Positions 1 through 7,647 of a stretch of 11,267 bases of DNA are shown piece after piece; position 1 is the first letter of the stretch; the number at the start of each line of letters is the position of its first letter. Source of the stretch: Mollicutes bacterium PWAP (GTDB lineage: Bacteria > Bacillota_I > Bacilli_A > Mycoplasmatales > Metamycoplasmataceae). Where the stretch lies: the NCBI GenBank assembly GCA_019661745.1, contig JAIFTM010000035.1, forward strand, positions 1 to 11,267. Direction: 5' to 3'. The notes beneath the pieces are model-generated. The model was not told the origin of the DNA. It did not search any database and saw only the letters and a list, made by a program, of their open reading frames with translations. The position numbers were made by a program, and so were the translations under genes.

Positions 1-135
1 ACAAATATTAATTTAGATGAAATTGATATAAATAAAATTAAAATTCTAAAATTATTGTATAATATTAGTTGAAATATTAATATAAGTTTTTATATTTTAG
101 TTAGTATAAAGAAACAATTTATTAAATTATTTTAA
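1..135 (+). CDS. Possible 3' end of an upstream gene (partial)
   Basis: An open frame enters from the left edge and runs 44 codons to TAA at 133-135, using one TGA as Trp at 70-72. The Shine-Dalgarno of the next gene begins directly after this stop, leaving 14 nt before its ATG. Residues 4-13 read NLDEIDINKI, close to SLDNLDINNI near the C-terminus of the giant protein that follows, which hints that the upstream gene is a paralogue. Against this, the stretch is so AT-rich that an open frame of this length can occur by chance, and its last third has a composition that does not look coding. It may simply be intergenic DNA carrying the promoter of the next gene. Confidence 0.3.
58..63 (+). promoter_or_regulatory. 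Candidate -10 box for the giant surface-protein gene
   Basis: A perfect TATAAT at 58-63 preceded by TTG; no convincing -35 hexamer lies 16-18 bp upstream. A second weaker candidate, TATAAA at 105-110, would give a shorter leader of about 30 nt. In DNA this AT-rich such hexamers are frequent, so the assignment is tentative. Confidence 0.25.
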
Positions 136-141
136 AAGGAG
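136..141 (+). promoter_or_regulatory. Ribosome binding site AAGGAG
   Basis: AAGGAG lies 8 nt upstream of the ATG at 150. It is a strong Shine-Dalgarno for this genome and fixes the start of the giant coiled-coil protein, just ahead of a lysine-lysine plus hydrophobic signal sequence. Confidence 0.8.
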
Positions 142-149
142 AAAAAAAT

Positions 150-3100
150 ATGGCTATAAAAAAATCAATACTAATTGCAAGTGCAATTTCTATTCCTGTT
201 GTTGCAGCTGGAATTGCTGTCCCTGTTGTTATGCTTTCAGGAAATAAAGGTGCTTTCAATCAAACAGAAACGTTTTATGAATTTTCAAAAAACAACGATA
301 AAAAATATTATCATAATTTAGATAATCTTTTAGATAATTTACAAAAAGAAAAAATGGTTAATCAAGCCTTAGATTTTTTAAATGGTAAAAACGATGCAAA
401 TATTGAAGGTATTTCAGAAGATGAATCTAACCAATTAAAAAATTCATTATCTAATTATCTTAAAAATGTAGTTAAAGCCCAAATTGTTACTAAAGAAAGT
501 TGAGAAAAATATCAAAATTCTAATAATTTTGCTGATTTGAATTTTATACACTCAAAAGAGGCTGTTGGAATTAATGGTAAAATTTTTAGTGATAAAGAAT
601 CAGTTATTTTAGGAAAACTTTTCAATCATGGTGATTTAATGGGTCATAATTTTACCGTAGAAGAACAAAAGATTTTAGACTTTTTAAAACACATTTCTAT
701 ATTAAAAGCTGCCGGAGCTAAAAGAGCCCCTGATGCCGCTGAACTTGGCTTAAATTCTAGAGGTTCAGGAAATGGAAGTGGAAAAAATTACACTCAAGCT
801 GATATTGATTATATTGAACATCATTTAGCTCTTCCTGGACAAAAAACAGGTATTTCTAAAAAAATTGAAATAGAATCTTCAACATTGGATACTCTTAGTG
901 ATGCACTTAAAGAAAATGGCAAGACAGAAACAACTCTACTAGATTCTTTGAAAGAAAATGAGTCAAACATTTATAGTCAAATAAATAAAGTAAATAAATC
1001 TGTTGATGAATATGATGAAACTAAAAAAGCGCTTGATACAGCAATAAAATATAAAGATCAATGAGAAGAACATATTGCAGAAGAAACAATACTTTTAGAT
1101 GATATTAAACTTGGTAAAGAAACTAATTTAAATCAGTCTAATTTATTAAAGGATCAATTAATTAAAATTGATGAAAACCTTACTACTGATAATCTACAAA
1201 AGATAGCCATAACAAATCTTTTCAATGCGGGACTTGATTCTTTAAAACAATATGGAATTAATATTGTCGAAAGAAATAAAAAATTAGAACAACATTTAGT
1301 TACTTTAAAAGAAGATGCAATAAAATTATCAACAAATATTAAGGCATTAGAAGCTACAGAACAACATATTGTAAATATTAATATTCAATTAAGTAAAAAT
1401 CAAAATCAGTTGGATGACCTTAATAAAATGTATAATTTTTTAAAAGGTTTTATTAGTATTGATACAAATGATAAAAATACATTTAATTTAAATTATGTTC
1501 AAGGATTAATTGATGGTCTTAGTAAAATAATTATAAGAGAACCAAATAATTATGGTTCATATGGAAAACATTTTCAAGAAGAATCTGCTACACAATTAAT
1601 AGCAATGCGTGACCTTCTTAAAAATCAAGAAACTTTTCAACAGACTTCTATTAATTTAAAGTTAGATTTAGCTAGTTTAGAAGAAGATTTAAAACAATTA
1701 AAAAATGAAAAAGATACTATCGATAAAACAATAAATGATTTAAATACTAAAATTCAGAAACAAGAAGCAATAGATTTAGATTTAGCAAAAATAGAATCAG
1801 TTAAAAATGATTTTCAAAAACTATTAAGCGAATTTAAGCCACTAAACGATACTAAAACCCAAATACATGAAGATATTAAAGTTGCTGTTGAATCAATAGG
1901 AAATAATAATGCTGCTATAGTAGCTGCTCAGGGTTCTTTAACTGGAATAGTTAATTCTCAAAACAATTTTTCTCCCTTAATTCCAAAATGAGAAGATTCT
2001 ATTTCTAAAATGACTGATAGTATAAAGGAATTGCTTCTAAAATTAGAAAATGCCAAAAATAACGGAAATATTAATGATCTTTTGAATATTGATGCTTTAA
2101 TTCAAAATATTGAAAGTGTAGATAGTACAGCTTTGGCGGCCGCTACAACCTCAGAAAAAGCCTCAAAACAAGAACTTACACAATCTTTAACTGCATTAAT
2201 GAATTTTACAAAAAACAATATGAATTTAGCAAATGAATTTGGAACAATTGATCTTTCTAAAAATCCTCAACTTGTTCAATTAATTCAATTGGCTATAAAT
2301 GAATTACAAACTGAATTAACAGCAATTAAGAGGCAAATAGGAGATTTAAAAGCAGATTTAGAAAAAGAACAAAAAAATAATGATGGGTTAATTACTAGTG
2401 GCGCAGTAGTTAACGATGTAACAAAGGTCGCAACTCAACAAGCAATAGATTTAAGAAATTTTTCTTCTCAATTACAAACTGAATTAAATAATTCAAAACT
2501 TACTCTAAAAGAATTAAAAGAATTTATTATAGCGAGAGACCATGTACATGAATTAGAAAAATTAGTATTGAATGAAGGTAAGACTCCAATAATAATACCT
2601 TTTGCTAGGCCAGGTATTAATCAAAATGATGGATTAGCTTTACTTAACGAATATAACAAAATGAATTTTTCTTACCATGATAAACAAATAGCAGTAAAGG
2701 TAGAATTGTTAAGAATGATGAATAAAGCATTTGATGATTTTTATCCAGCTTGAGATGACGGTTTTTCCTCATCAGATGCAGAGTATATTAAAGATCCAGT
2801 GCATTTTGATAAATTAAATTATCCAAACTTACTTGTTAAAATGCCTATATGACCTCCCATGCAACTTCACACTGGTATAATGCCTTTTGGTGCAGGGAAG
2901 TCTGCGGATGAATTTGGTGTAAGAATAGAGGATGTTGATAATATTCCTTTAAACACTTTTAAAAATGTATTTGTTGATGTAGGGTTTAGAATTCCTAAAG
3001 ACGCGGATCCTTCTTGAAGGGCAGCACTTCAAGAAATTGATTTAACCGAATCTAGTAATCATTGGAGTTATGATGTGAAATGAAATGCTGCTCGTAATGA

Positions 3101-5621
3101 AATTATTCCAGTCGATCTTGCTGCATATTCAGATTTGATAAATACCAAAGGTACTTCAGCTTATAATAGATTTCAAGTAGAAAAACAATATATTAGCCAA
3201 TCTGTTCCTCATTATGTATCTGAGGAAGCTGCACCATGAAATATAAAATTTCAATGAGTAAACGCGGGAACTTTACATAGAAGAAATCGTCCTTGAAATT
3301 TTGATCTTGAAGATGAAATTAGTTTTTATTCTGCTAACCACCAACATAAAGTAATACCTCCAAAATTTAAGCGGTTCTTTTGGACTGCTAATTCGGATGA
3401 TATGACTGCCTTAGCTAGAGTTTCACACTGAAACGAAGTTACTGGTGGATGAGAAGCAACTAGTACTGGTGATCAAAGTGGAAACACTTATTCTCAAAAT
3501 CAAATTGATTATAGTGAGGCAAAAAAACAATTGGATGCAATGAAACAACCACCAATAAAAAGTAATAATCATAATTATGTAGATCTTGAATCTCTTTTAG
3601 AACATATAACACGTTTAAGAGATCAAGGTGCCAACCCAGCACAACCTGATCAACATTTGGCAAATCCACTAGGTCAAGAATTGGCAAAATCAGATGCCGA
3701 TATTAAAATAATTGTAGATGAATTGGCTCGATTAAATGGAATTAAAATAGAAAAAGAAAATAAATTAAAAGTTTTAATAGAATTCCTTAAAAAAGTACAA
3801 AGATATAACACTGCTAAAGAACATGCCACAACTGCAGCAACAACTCTTGCTAGCGCCAATACTGTGTCAGTAAATCATCTAAAAGATAACAAAAATTTAA
3901 AGGAATATGTAGATCAATTAACAAGTATTCTTGAAAAATTAAAAATATTAAAGAAAACTTTTGATGAAATGATAAAAATTCAAAATCATTTAAATACTGA
4001 TTCTATAAAGCAACATGGTATTGTTACTACATTAACTTCTGCTAATACTAAAACCCAAATTGAAATAGATGGTACATTAGCCACGAACCAAAAATTAAAT
4101 GAAGATGAATTGAAAAACCATGCCTTACAAATTGCGAATGACGTAGATCAATTATTGAAGTTAAGTCAATCTTTAAAACAAAATTTAAGAGGTTGAAAAA
4201 TTTTAGATGATAATCTTGCATCTTTAGAAGAAAACAAAACAAAATTAGAAGAACTTAAAACTCTAAAAACTAAAATGAGTGAATTAATAAAATCAGTAAA
4301 ATATTTAAAAGCTACAAAAACTTCTACAGATAGTATGAATTCTCAAGATATTACAGCTAATGATCAAGCATTATCAATTTTAATTAGTACTTTTACAAGT
4401 AATATAAAATCTTTAAAAAGAAAAATTGATTCTATGGAAAATGCAAAAATTAATGATAGCCTTGGTTTAGGAGAAGCTTCAAGTAGTCAAGAGATGTCAA
4501 GAGATATAGTTAATAATTTGTTTAAAAAAATGCTTAACGAAACATTAGAAGTTGCTGAGGAATCAGATTTGGTAGTTAAGATTATTGATGTTGATACACG
4601 TGGTCTTATTAAAAAATTAATAAATTATTCAGCAGATATTTTAACAAAAGAAGAAGATATCAAACACTTAACAGATGTTAAAGTTAATGTTGAAAATTCA
4701 ATACAAGCATTATCAAATAATCAAACATCTCAAGAAATGATTGATGCTTCTATTAAAAATATGGGTGAAGTAACTAACTTAATCAATTCTTCTTTAAAAG
4801 CTATTGATAGGTTAAAAGAGAAACTAGACAGCCTAAGAAAAGAAATTGCAAATCTTTTAATTAGATTAAAAACTTACTTGCAATTAGAAGTCCAACTTCT
4901 TCAACGTGTTGAAGATAATAAAACAGAAATGACTGATTTGACTTCTCAATTTGGCACACATGAAGCTAATTTAAGAGAATTACAGAAAAACTTAGATGCA
5001 GTTATTTCTTCAGATAATAGTCTAAGAAATAATATTAATAATGATTTGTCAGACCCAGATTTATTTAAAAATATTCTACTTGGTGAGAATAATGCCCCTA
5101 TTGGAGCAAATAATGATGTAACTTATCATAAAGAAGATATTGAAATTAGAAGTCTTTATAAACAAATAAATGATTTAATGAAGACTTCAAATTTATCTAT
5201 AGAAGATCAAGAATATCTTGAAAATATTTTTGTTGGAAATAATAAACACAATATTGCTGATGGTAAATTAAAAACATGAGATATTGAATTTGATCATATA
5301 ATACCTAAAGATTCCAATGGTTACGAATATGGTGAAGAAATTAAAAATCAAGATGATTCTTACAAAGATTGATTGCTAACTAATACAAATTCAAAACATA
5401 TTTTTACAAGTGATTCAGATCCTTTAACACAAAATAATATTCAAAATGTTTATAAAACAAGAACTGAAGCTATTGAACATTTTATTGAATTATGACTGAA
5501 ACAAGATAGTCACTCTCTACCTCATGTTAGTTTAGATAATCTTGATATAAATAATATTTATACATATCATTCAACAACTAGTTCTGCTTCTGAAATTACA
5601 AAAAACAATTATCAAGATTAA
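150..5621 (+). CDS. Giant membrane-anchored coiled-coil surface protein (1823 aa), function unknown
   Basis: One continuous frame with TGA read as Trp 16 times and TGG only twice; I read it through every junction without meeting TAA or TAG before 5619. Residues 1-30 are a Lys-Lys start and a hydrophobic segment without Cys, so it is a signal anchor or cleaved signal and not a lipoprotein; I saw no Cys anywhere. Residues about 240-860 and 1130-1690 are rich in Leu, Lys, Glu, Gln and Asn with heptad-like runs (for example about 500-550 and 1550-1600), giving two long coiled-coil arms. Residues about 868-1105 form a Trp-, Pro- and Gly-rich globular domain with 12 of the 18 Trp. The tail, about 1709-1823, is globular again and contains FDHIIPKD. 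A strong SD fixes the start and a hairpin terminator follows. I do not recognise the family. An adhesin, gliding-type or other stalked surface protein is an inference from architecture only. Confidence 0.85.
777..818 (+). repeat. Internal protein motif copy 1 (SGxxYxQxxIDYxE)
   Basis: Residues 210-223 of the giant protein read SGKNYTQADIDYIE, just before the first coiled-coil arm and after a Gly/Ser-rich linker. It matches the second copy at 3477-3518 in 8 of 14 positions without gaps. The two copies are exactly 2700 bp, or 900 codons, apart. It may mark the entry into each coiled-coil arm. Confidence 0.5.
2751..3452 (+). other. Trp-rich globular domain inside the giant protein
   Basis: Residues 868-1101 contrast sharply with both flanks: 10 TGA plus both TGG codons of the gene, many Pro, Gly, Phe, His and Arg, and little heptad pattern. 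Locally the DNA is richer in G and C (for example about 3001-3040) and uses codons rare elsewhere in the gene, such as GCG, CGG and TGG. This suggests a folded, probably beta-rich head between two coiled-coil arms. No known domain is recognised. Confidence 0.6.
3477..3518 (+). repeat. Internal protein motif copy 2 (SGxxYxQxxIDYxE)
   Basis: Residues 1110-1123 read SGNTYSQNQIDYSE, directly after the Trp-rich domain and before the second coiled-coil arm. It shares S, G, Y, Q, I, D, Y and E in register with the copy at residues 210-223. Little similarity extends past the motif, so the two arms are either very diverged duplicates or share only this boundary motif. Confidence 0.5.
5277..5399 (+). 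other. HNH-nuclease-like pattern in the C-terminal tail of the giant protein
   Basis: Residues 1710-1750 contain FDHIIPKD (Asp1715-His1716), then DDSYKDWLLTNTNSKH (Asp1735 to His1750). The order DHI-P, DDS, LT, N-x-K resembles the catalytic beta-beta-alpha core of HNH domains of the Cas9-like type, where DHI-P carries the catalytic His and a later Asn binds metal. Here Asn1747 would be that later Asn, while the middle Asn is replaced by Asp1740, and no Cys zinc ligands are present. The match rests on a short motif and may be coincidence. Confidence 0.25.
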
Positions 5622-5640
5622 TTATTATTTTAATAAAAAA

Positions 5641-5687
5641 TATAAATTTAAAAAAATGCTTTTTATAAGCATTTTTTTAAATTTATA
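5641..5687 (+). terminator. Rho-independent terminator after the giant gene
   Basis: A perfect 21-bp inverted repeat pairs 5641-5661 with 5667-5687 around a 5-nt loop. The core is AAAAAATGCTT / AAGCATTTTTT, with seven T in the right arm. It starts 20 nt after the stop at 5619-5621. The A/T symmetry would let it work in both directions. Confidence 0.85.
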
Positions 5688-5719
5688 ATATATTAAATAA
5701 TGTTAGCTTGATAGTGTAG

Positions 5720-5956
5720 TCACTTCTTTCAGAAAAAAAGTGCATTAAAATATTTACAAGATATTTAGAATTGAGAAAAATTTTCAAACAATATAATTCA
5801 GAAAAGTTTTTATTAGCAATAAATTCTATAGTTTTGGGTGTTAAAAGTGATAATCATTATTCCAAATTAGAAACGGATTACATTAATGTAAATTTACATT
5901 TATCTGGTTTAAAAAATCTTTTAATAATCATATTAAAGAAAATAAAAATTTATTAA
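5720..5956 (+). pseudogene. Degenerate open frame without ATG, unrecognised
   Basis: In the 430-nt gap between the giant gene and the helicase, one frame is open from after TAG at 5717-5719 to TAA at 5954-5956. It has no ATG; the only bacterial-type start is TTG at 5771, without a Shine-Dalgarno. The translated piece (for example KIFKQYNSEKFLLAINSIV, then HYSKLETDYINV) has a more protein-like mix than random AT-rich DNA, with Gly, Ser, His, Glu and Asp spread through it. It could be the remnant of a lost gene or of an insertion sequence. I recognise no family, and it could also be plain intergenic DNA. Nothing else supportable lies between 5688 and 6037. Confidence 0.3.
5721..5742. repeat. 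Imperfect inverted repeat CACTTcTTT / AAAaAAGTG
   Basis: Positions 5721-5729 pair with 5734-5742 with one mismatch around CAGA. No T-tract follows on the plus strand, so it is not an ordinary terminator. It sits at the start of the degenerate frame and might be a remnant of a mobile-element end, though no partner end is visible. Confidence 0.3.
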
Positions 5957-6037
5957 TTTTTGAAATTATTCAAATTTAAAATTTTCTTTATAAAAGATAT
6001 ACAAAATATTAAAAATTTCCTATATTTAGTATATCTA

Positions 6038-6043
6038 TATAAT
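6038..6043 (+). promoter_or_regulatory. Candidate -10 box of the helicase gene
   Basis: TATAAT at 6038-6043 ends 9 nt before the ATG at 6053. A transcript from it would start close to the ATG, and no Shine-Dalgarno is present, so a nearly leaderless mRNA is suggested. No good -35 is visible and the region is a run of A and T. Confidence 0.35.
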
Positions 6044-6052
6044 AATATATAT

Positions 6053-7114
6053 ATGTATAAAGTCCCTAATTCTATAATGCAAAAATTAAATAAAAATAAT
6101 ATTAACGAATTTTATTCTTATCAAGAAAAATCTTTTGAAAAAATTGATGATGATAAAAATGTAATTATATCTAGTCCTACTGGCACTGGAAAAACACTCT
6201 CATTTATATTACCTTTCCTTGATAGAAATTATAAAAAACCATATGAAGTTGTTATATTGACTCCTAATGATGATTTAGGAGGGCAAATCAATAGAGTTGT
6301 CAATCAATACAAGGATTCTTTTATTAAATCTAATTTTATTCCCGGAGATATTACAATTCAAAGAAAAAAATCTTATTTAGATAGAAAACCTCATATTTTG
6401 ATTACAACAGTTAAACAATTTACTAAAATGATTAAATATAGAGAAATTAATGTACAAAATATTAAATCTCTTGTAATTGATGAATTTGATCAGTTAACTA
6501 AAGATAGTTATTTTGGAAATATTAAAACAATTTTTCAAGAAATTAAAAATTCTTCTCAAAAAATAATTGCCGGGGCAACACTAAATAAAAAAGATATTGA
6601 TAAAGCAATTAAATTAGTTAAAAATAATTATAAAGTTATTGAAAATATAGAAGGAAATATAAAGCATGAAGGTTATTATTTAATTAAAAATTATAAAAGA
6701 GATGATTCCGCTTTTTCAATTCTTAAAAAATATAAAAATAAAAATTTAATAATGTTTTTTAATAAAAAAGAAACAATGGAAATTTTAGCCAATAAGATGA
6801 AAGAACATGGGTTAGAACCTTATATATTTAATGCCGATTTAAAAAAACAAGATAAACATAATATCTTGAGACAAATTGAAAAGGATGATAACTTCATTAT
6901 TTTTTCTACAGATTCTTTGGCTAGAGGTATTGATATTAAAAAACTTGAATTAGTTATTAATTTTGAGATTCCATTTGATAAAAAACAATATATTCATAGA
7001 ATTGGAAGAATTAGTAGAGGAAGTTCGATAGGAACAGCGATTACTTTAATTACAAAAGAAAAAGAACAAATATTTAAAGAACATTATAGTAATAAAGTTT
7101 TATTAATGAATTAA
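6053..7114 (+). CDS. DEAD-box-type ATP-dependent RNA helicase, minimal core
   Basis: This is a superfamily 2 RNA helicase that would use ATP to unwind or remodel RNA in the cytoplasm, in mollicutes typically in ribosome assembly or mRNA turnover. From the ATG at 6053 the protein is 353 residues. It shows Walker A PTGTGKT (42-48), a diverged motif Ia TPNDDLGGQ (70-78), motif II DEFD (143-146) in place of DEAD, motif III GAT (174-176) in place of SAT, motif V with STDSLARGIDI, and motif VI HRIGRISR (315-322). There is no C-terminal extension beyond the helicase core. I prefer this ATG to the in-frame TTG at 5960, because the extra 31 residues are Phe/Ile/Lys-rich junk and neither start has a Shine-Dalgarno. 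It contains no Trp. It converges on csp through a shared terminator. Family assignment is firm; the specific substrate is unknown. Confidence 0.9.
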   Translation: MYKVPNSIMQKLNKNNINEFYSYQEKSFEKIDDDKNVIISSPTGTGKTLSFILPFLDRNYKKPYEVVILTPNDDLGGQINRVVNQYKDSFIKSNFIPGDITIQRKKSYLDRKPHILITTVKQFTKMIKYREINVQNIKSLVIDEFDQLTKDSYFGNIKTIFQEIKNSSQKIIAGATLNKKDIDKAIKLVKNNYKVIENIEGNIKHEGYYLIKNYKRDDSAFSILKKYKNKNLIMFFNKKETMEILANKMKEHGLEPYIFNADLKKQDKHNILRQIEKDDNFIIFSTDSLARGIDIKKLELVINFEIPFDKKQYIHRIGRISRGSSIGTAITLITKEKEQIFKEHYSNKVLLMN

Positions 7115-7118
7115 TTTT

Positions 7119-7175
7119 TTATATAAGTAAAATAAAAAAAAGGAATTTCTCCTTTTTTTTATTTTACTTATATAA
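7119..7175. terminator. Bidirectional terminator between helicase and csp
   Basis: A perfect 26-bp inverted repeat pairs 7119-7144 with 7150-7175 around a 5-nt loop (ATTTC). The core is AAAAAAAAGGA / TCCTTTTTTTT, giving T-runs on both strands, as expected between convergent genes. The right arm includes the csp stop codon (7168-7170) and part of its last codons, so the terminator and csp coding sequence overlap. Confidence 0.88.
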
Positions 7176-7374
7176 CTTTAACGTTTACAGCTTGTTCTTT
7201 GCCATTGTTTTCTTCAATAGAAAATTCAACTGTTTGTCCTTGTTCTAAAGTTTTGAAATCAGAGTCATTAGCAACAATGATTTTTGAAAAGTGTACAAAA
7301 ACATCTTCTCTTCCTTCAACTTCAACGAAACCAAAACCTTTAGTAGCGTTGAAAAATTTTACTTTACCTGTCAT
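7168..7374 (-). CDS. csp: Cold-shock domain protein (CspA/CspB family)
   Basis: A 68-residue single cold-shock domain, the normal full length for bacterial Csp. It should bind single-stranded RNA or DNA in the cytoplasm and act as an RNA chaperone that melts secondary structure. It has [17 protein letters not shown] at the start, with RNP1 KGFGFV (12-17) and RNP2 VFVHFS (25-30). The usual Trp of the KWFN motif is Phe here (KFFN), an aromatic replacement that should keep stacking. An AGAAAGGA Shine-Dalgarno (7388-7381) lies 6 nt before the ATG. A TATAAT on the minus strand at 7468-7473 would give a leader of about 85 nt, in keeping with post-transcriptional control of cold-shock genes, but I see no defined cold box. 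Its last codons are part of the terminator stem shared with the helicase gene. Confidence 0.95.
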   Translation of the reverse strand: MTGKVKFFNATKGFGFVEVEGREDVFVHFSKIIVANDSDFKTLEQGQTVEFSIEENNGKEQAVNVKVI

Positions 7375-7467
7375 TTTTAATCCTTTCTTATATTGATTTA
7401 TTGTTAGGATTATTGATTTTATTAATTAAATTGAATTATTTAAAATTAGATTAATATTCCTAAATTT

Positions 7468-7473
7468 ATTATA
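7468..7473 (-). promoter_or_regulatory. Candidate -10 box of csp
   Basis: The minus strand reads GATGTATATAATAAA, with TATAAT at 7473-7468. It predicts a start near 7461 and a leader of about 85 nt before the csp ATG. The -35 is not clear. Confidence 0.4.
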
Positions 7474-7488
7474 TACATCTTTATAAAT

Positions 7489-7523
7489 TTTAATCATTTT
7501 TTATTATTTAATCATTTTTTATT
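7489..7523. repeat. Tandem 17-bp direct repeat in the csp-eno control region
   Basis: TTTAATCATTTTTTATT occurs identically at 7489-7505 and 7507-7523, a period of 18 bp. The pair lies upstream of the candidate csp -10 on the minus strand and upstream of the candidate eno promoter on the plus strand. It could be an operator pair or an AT-rich upstream element, or a simple slippage duplication. Confidence 0.6.
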
Positions 7524-7530
7524 GTCAGTT

Positions 7531-7560
7531 TTATCAATTTTGACACCTTAGTAATATAAT
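7531..7560 (+). promoter_or_regulatory. Candidate eno promoter
   Basis: TATAAT at 7555-7560 with TTATCA at 7531-7536, an 18-bp spacer, is the best-spaced pair and would start transcription near 7567. A perfect TTGACA at 7540-7545 is also present but only 9 bp from this TATAAT; it has no clean -10 at 16-18 bp downstream. TGTCA (7523-7527) and TGACA (7541-7545) form an inverted pair around the -35 area and might be an operator. Confidence 0.45.
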
Positions 7561-7566
7561 TTACAT

Positions 7567-7615
7567 GTATATATTTTATATATACGAATCGATTCAATAA
7601 TATTAAAATATTATT
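7567..7615 (+). repeat. Three abutting inverted repeats in the eno leader
   Basis: GTATATAT / ATATATAC (7567-7585, 3-nt centre), the perfect palindrome GAATCGATTC (7586-7595), and AATAATATT / AATATTATT (7596-7615, 2-nt centre) follow one another without a gap. If the promoter call is right, they form the first 50 nt of the eno mRNA. They could be leader hairpins that stabilise the message, or a protein-binding site. The AT-only ones could arise by chance; the central GAATCGATTC is less likely to. Confidence 0.5.
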
Positions 7616-7632
7616 AAAAAAATTATAAAAAT

Positions 7633-7640
7633 AGAAAGGA
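7633..7640 (+). promoter_or_regulatory. Ribosome binding site AGAAAGGA of eno
   Basis: AGAAAGGA ends 7 nt before the ATG at 7648. The same octamer precedes csp on the other strand. It fixes the eno start directly ahead of the conserved enolase N-terminus. Confidence 0.8.
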
Positions 7641-7647
7641 CATAAAT

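Noticed and set aside
3460..4242. Minus-strand ORFs of 61-75 codons inside the giant gene
   Set aside because: They are shadows of the plus-strand frame, without Shine-Dalgarno sites or recognisable domains.
501..5495. Sixteen in-frame TGA codons that would split the giant gene into many short ORFs
   Set aside because: All fragments lie in one frame with no TAA or TAG between them, and enolase and UvrB need TGA as Trp too. The code is the mollicute one, so this is one intact gene and not a cluster of pseudogenes.
5960..6052. TTG start that would add 31 residues to the helicase
   Set aside because: The added stretch is Phe/Ile/Lys/Asn-rich with no domain, the ATG at 6053 lies at a normal distance before Walker A, and TTG has no Shine-Dalgarno.
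7199..7396. Plus-strand ORF opposite csp
   Set aside because: It is the complement of the clear cold-shock gene and has no ribosome binding site or similarity that I can see.
7540..7560. TTGACA plus TATAAT as a single eno promoter
   Set aside because: The spacer is only 9 bp, too short for a sigma-70-type promoter, so the two hexamers cannot work together.
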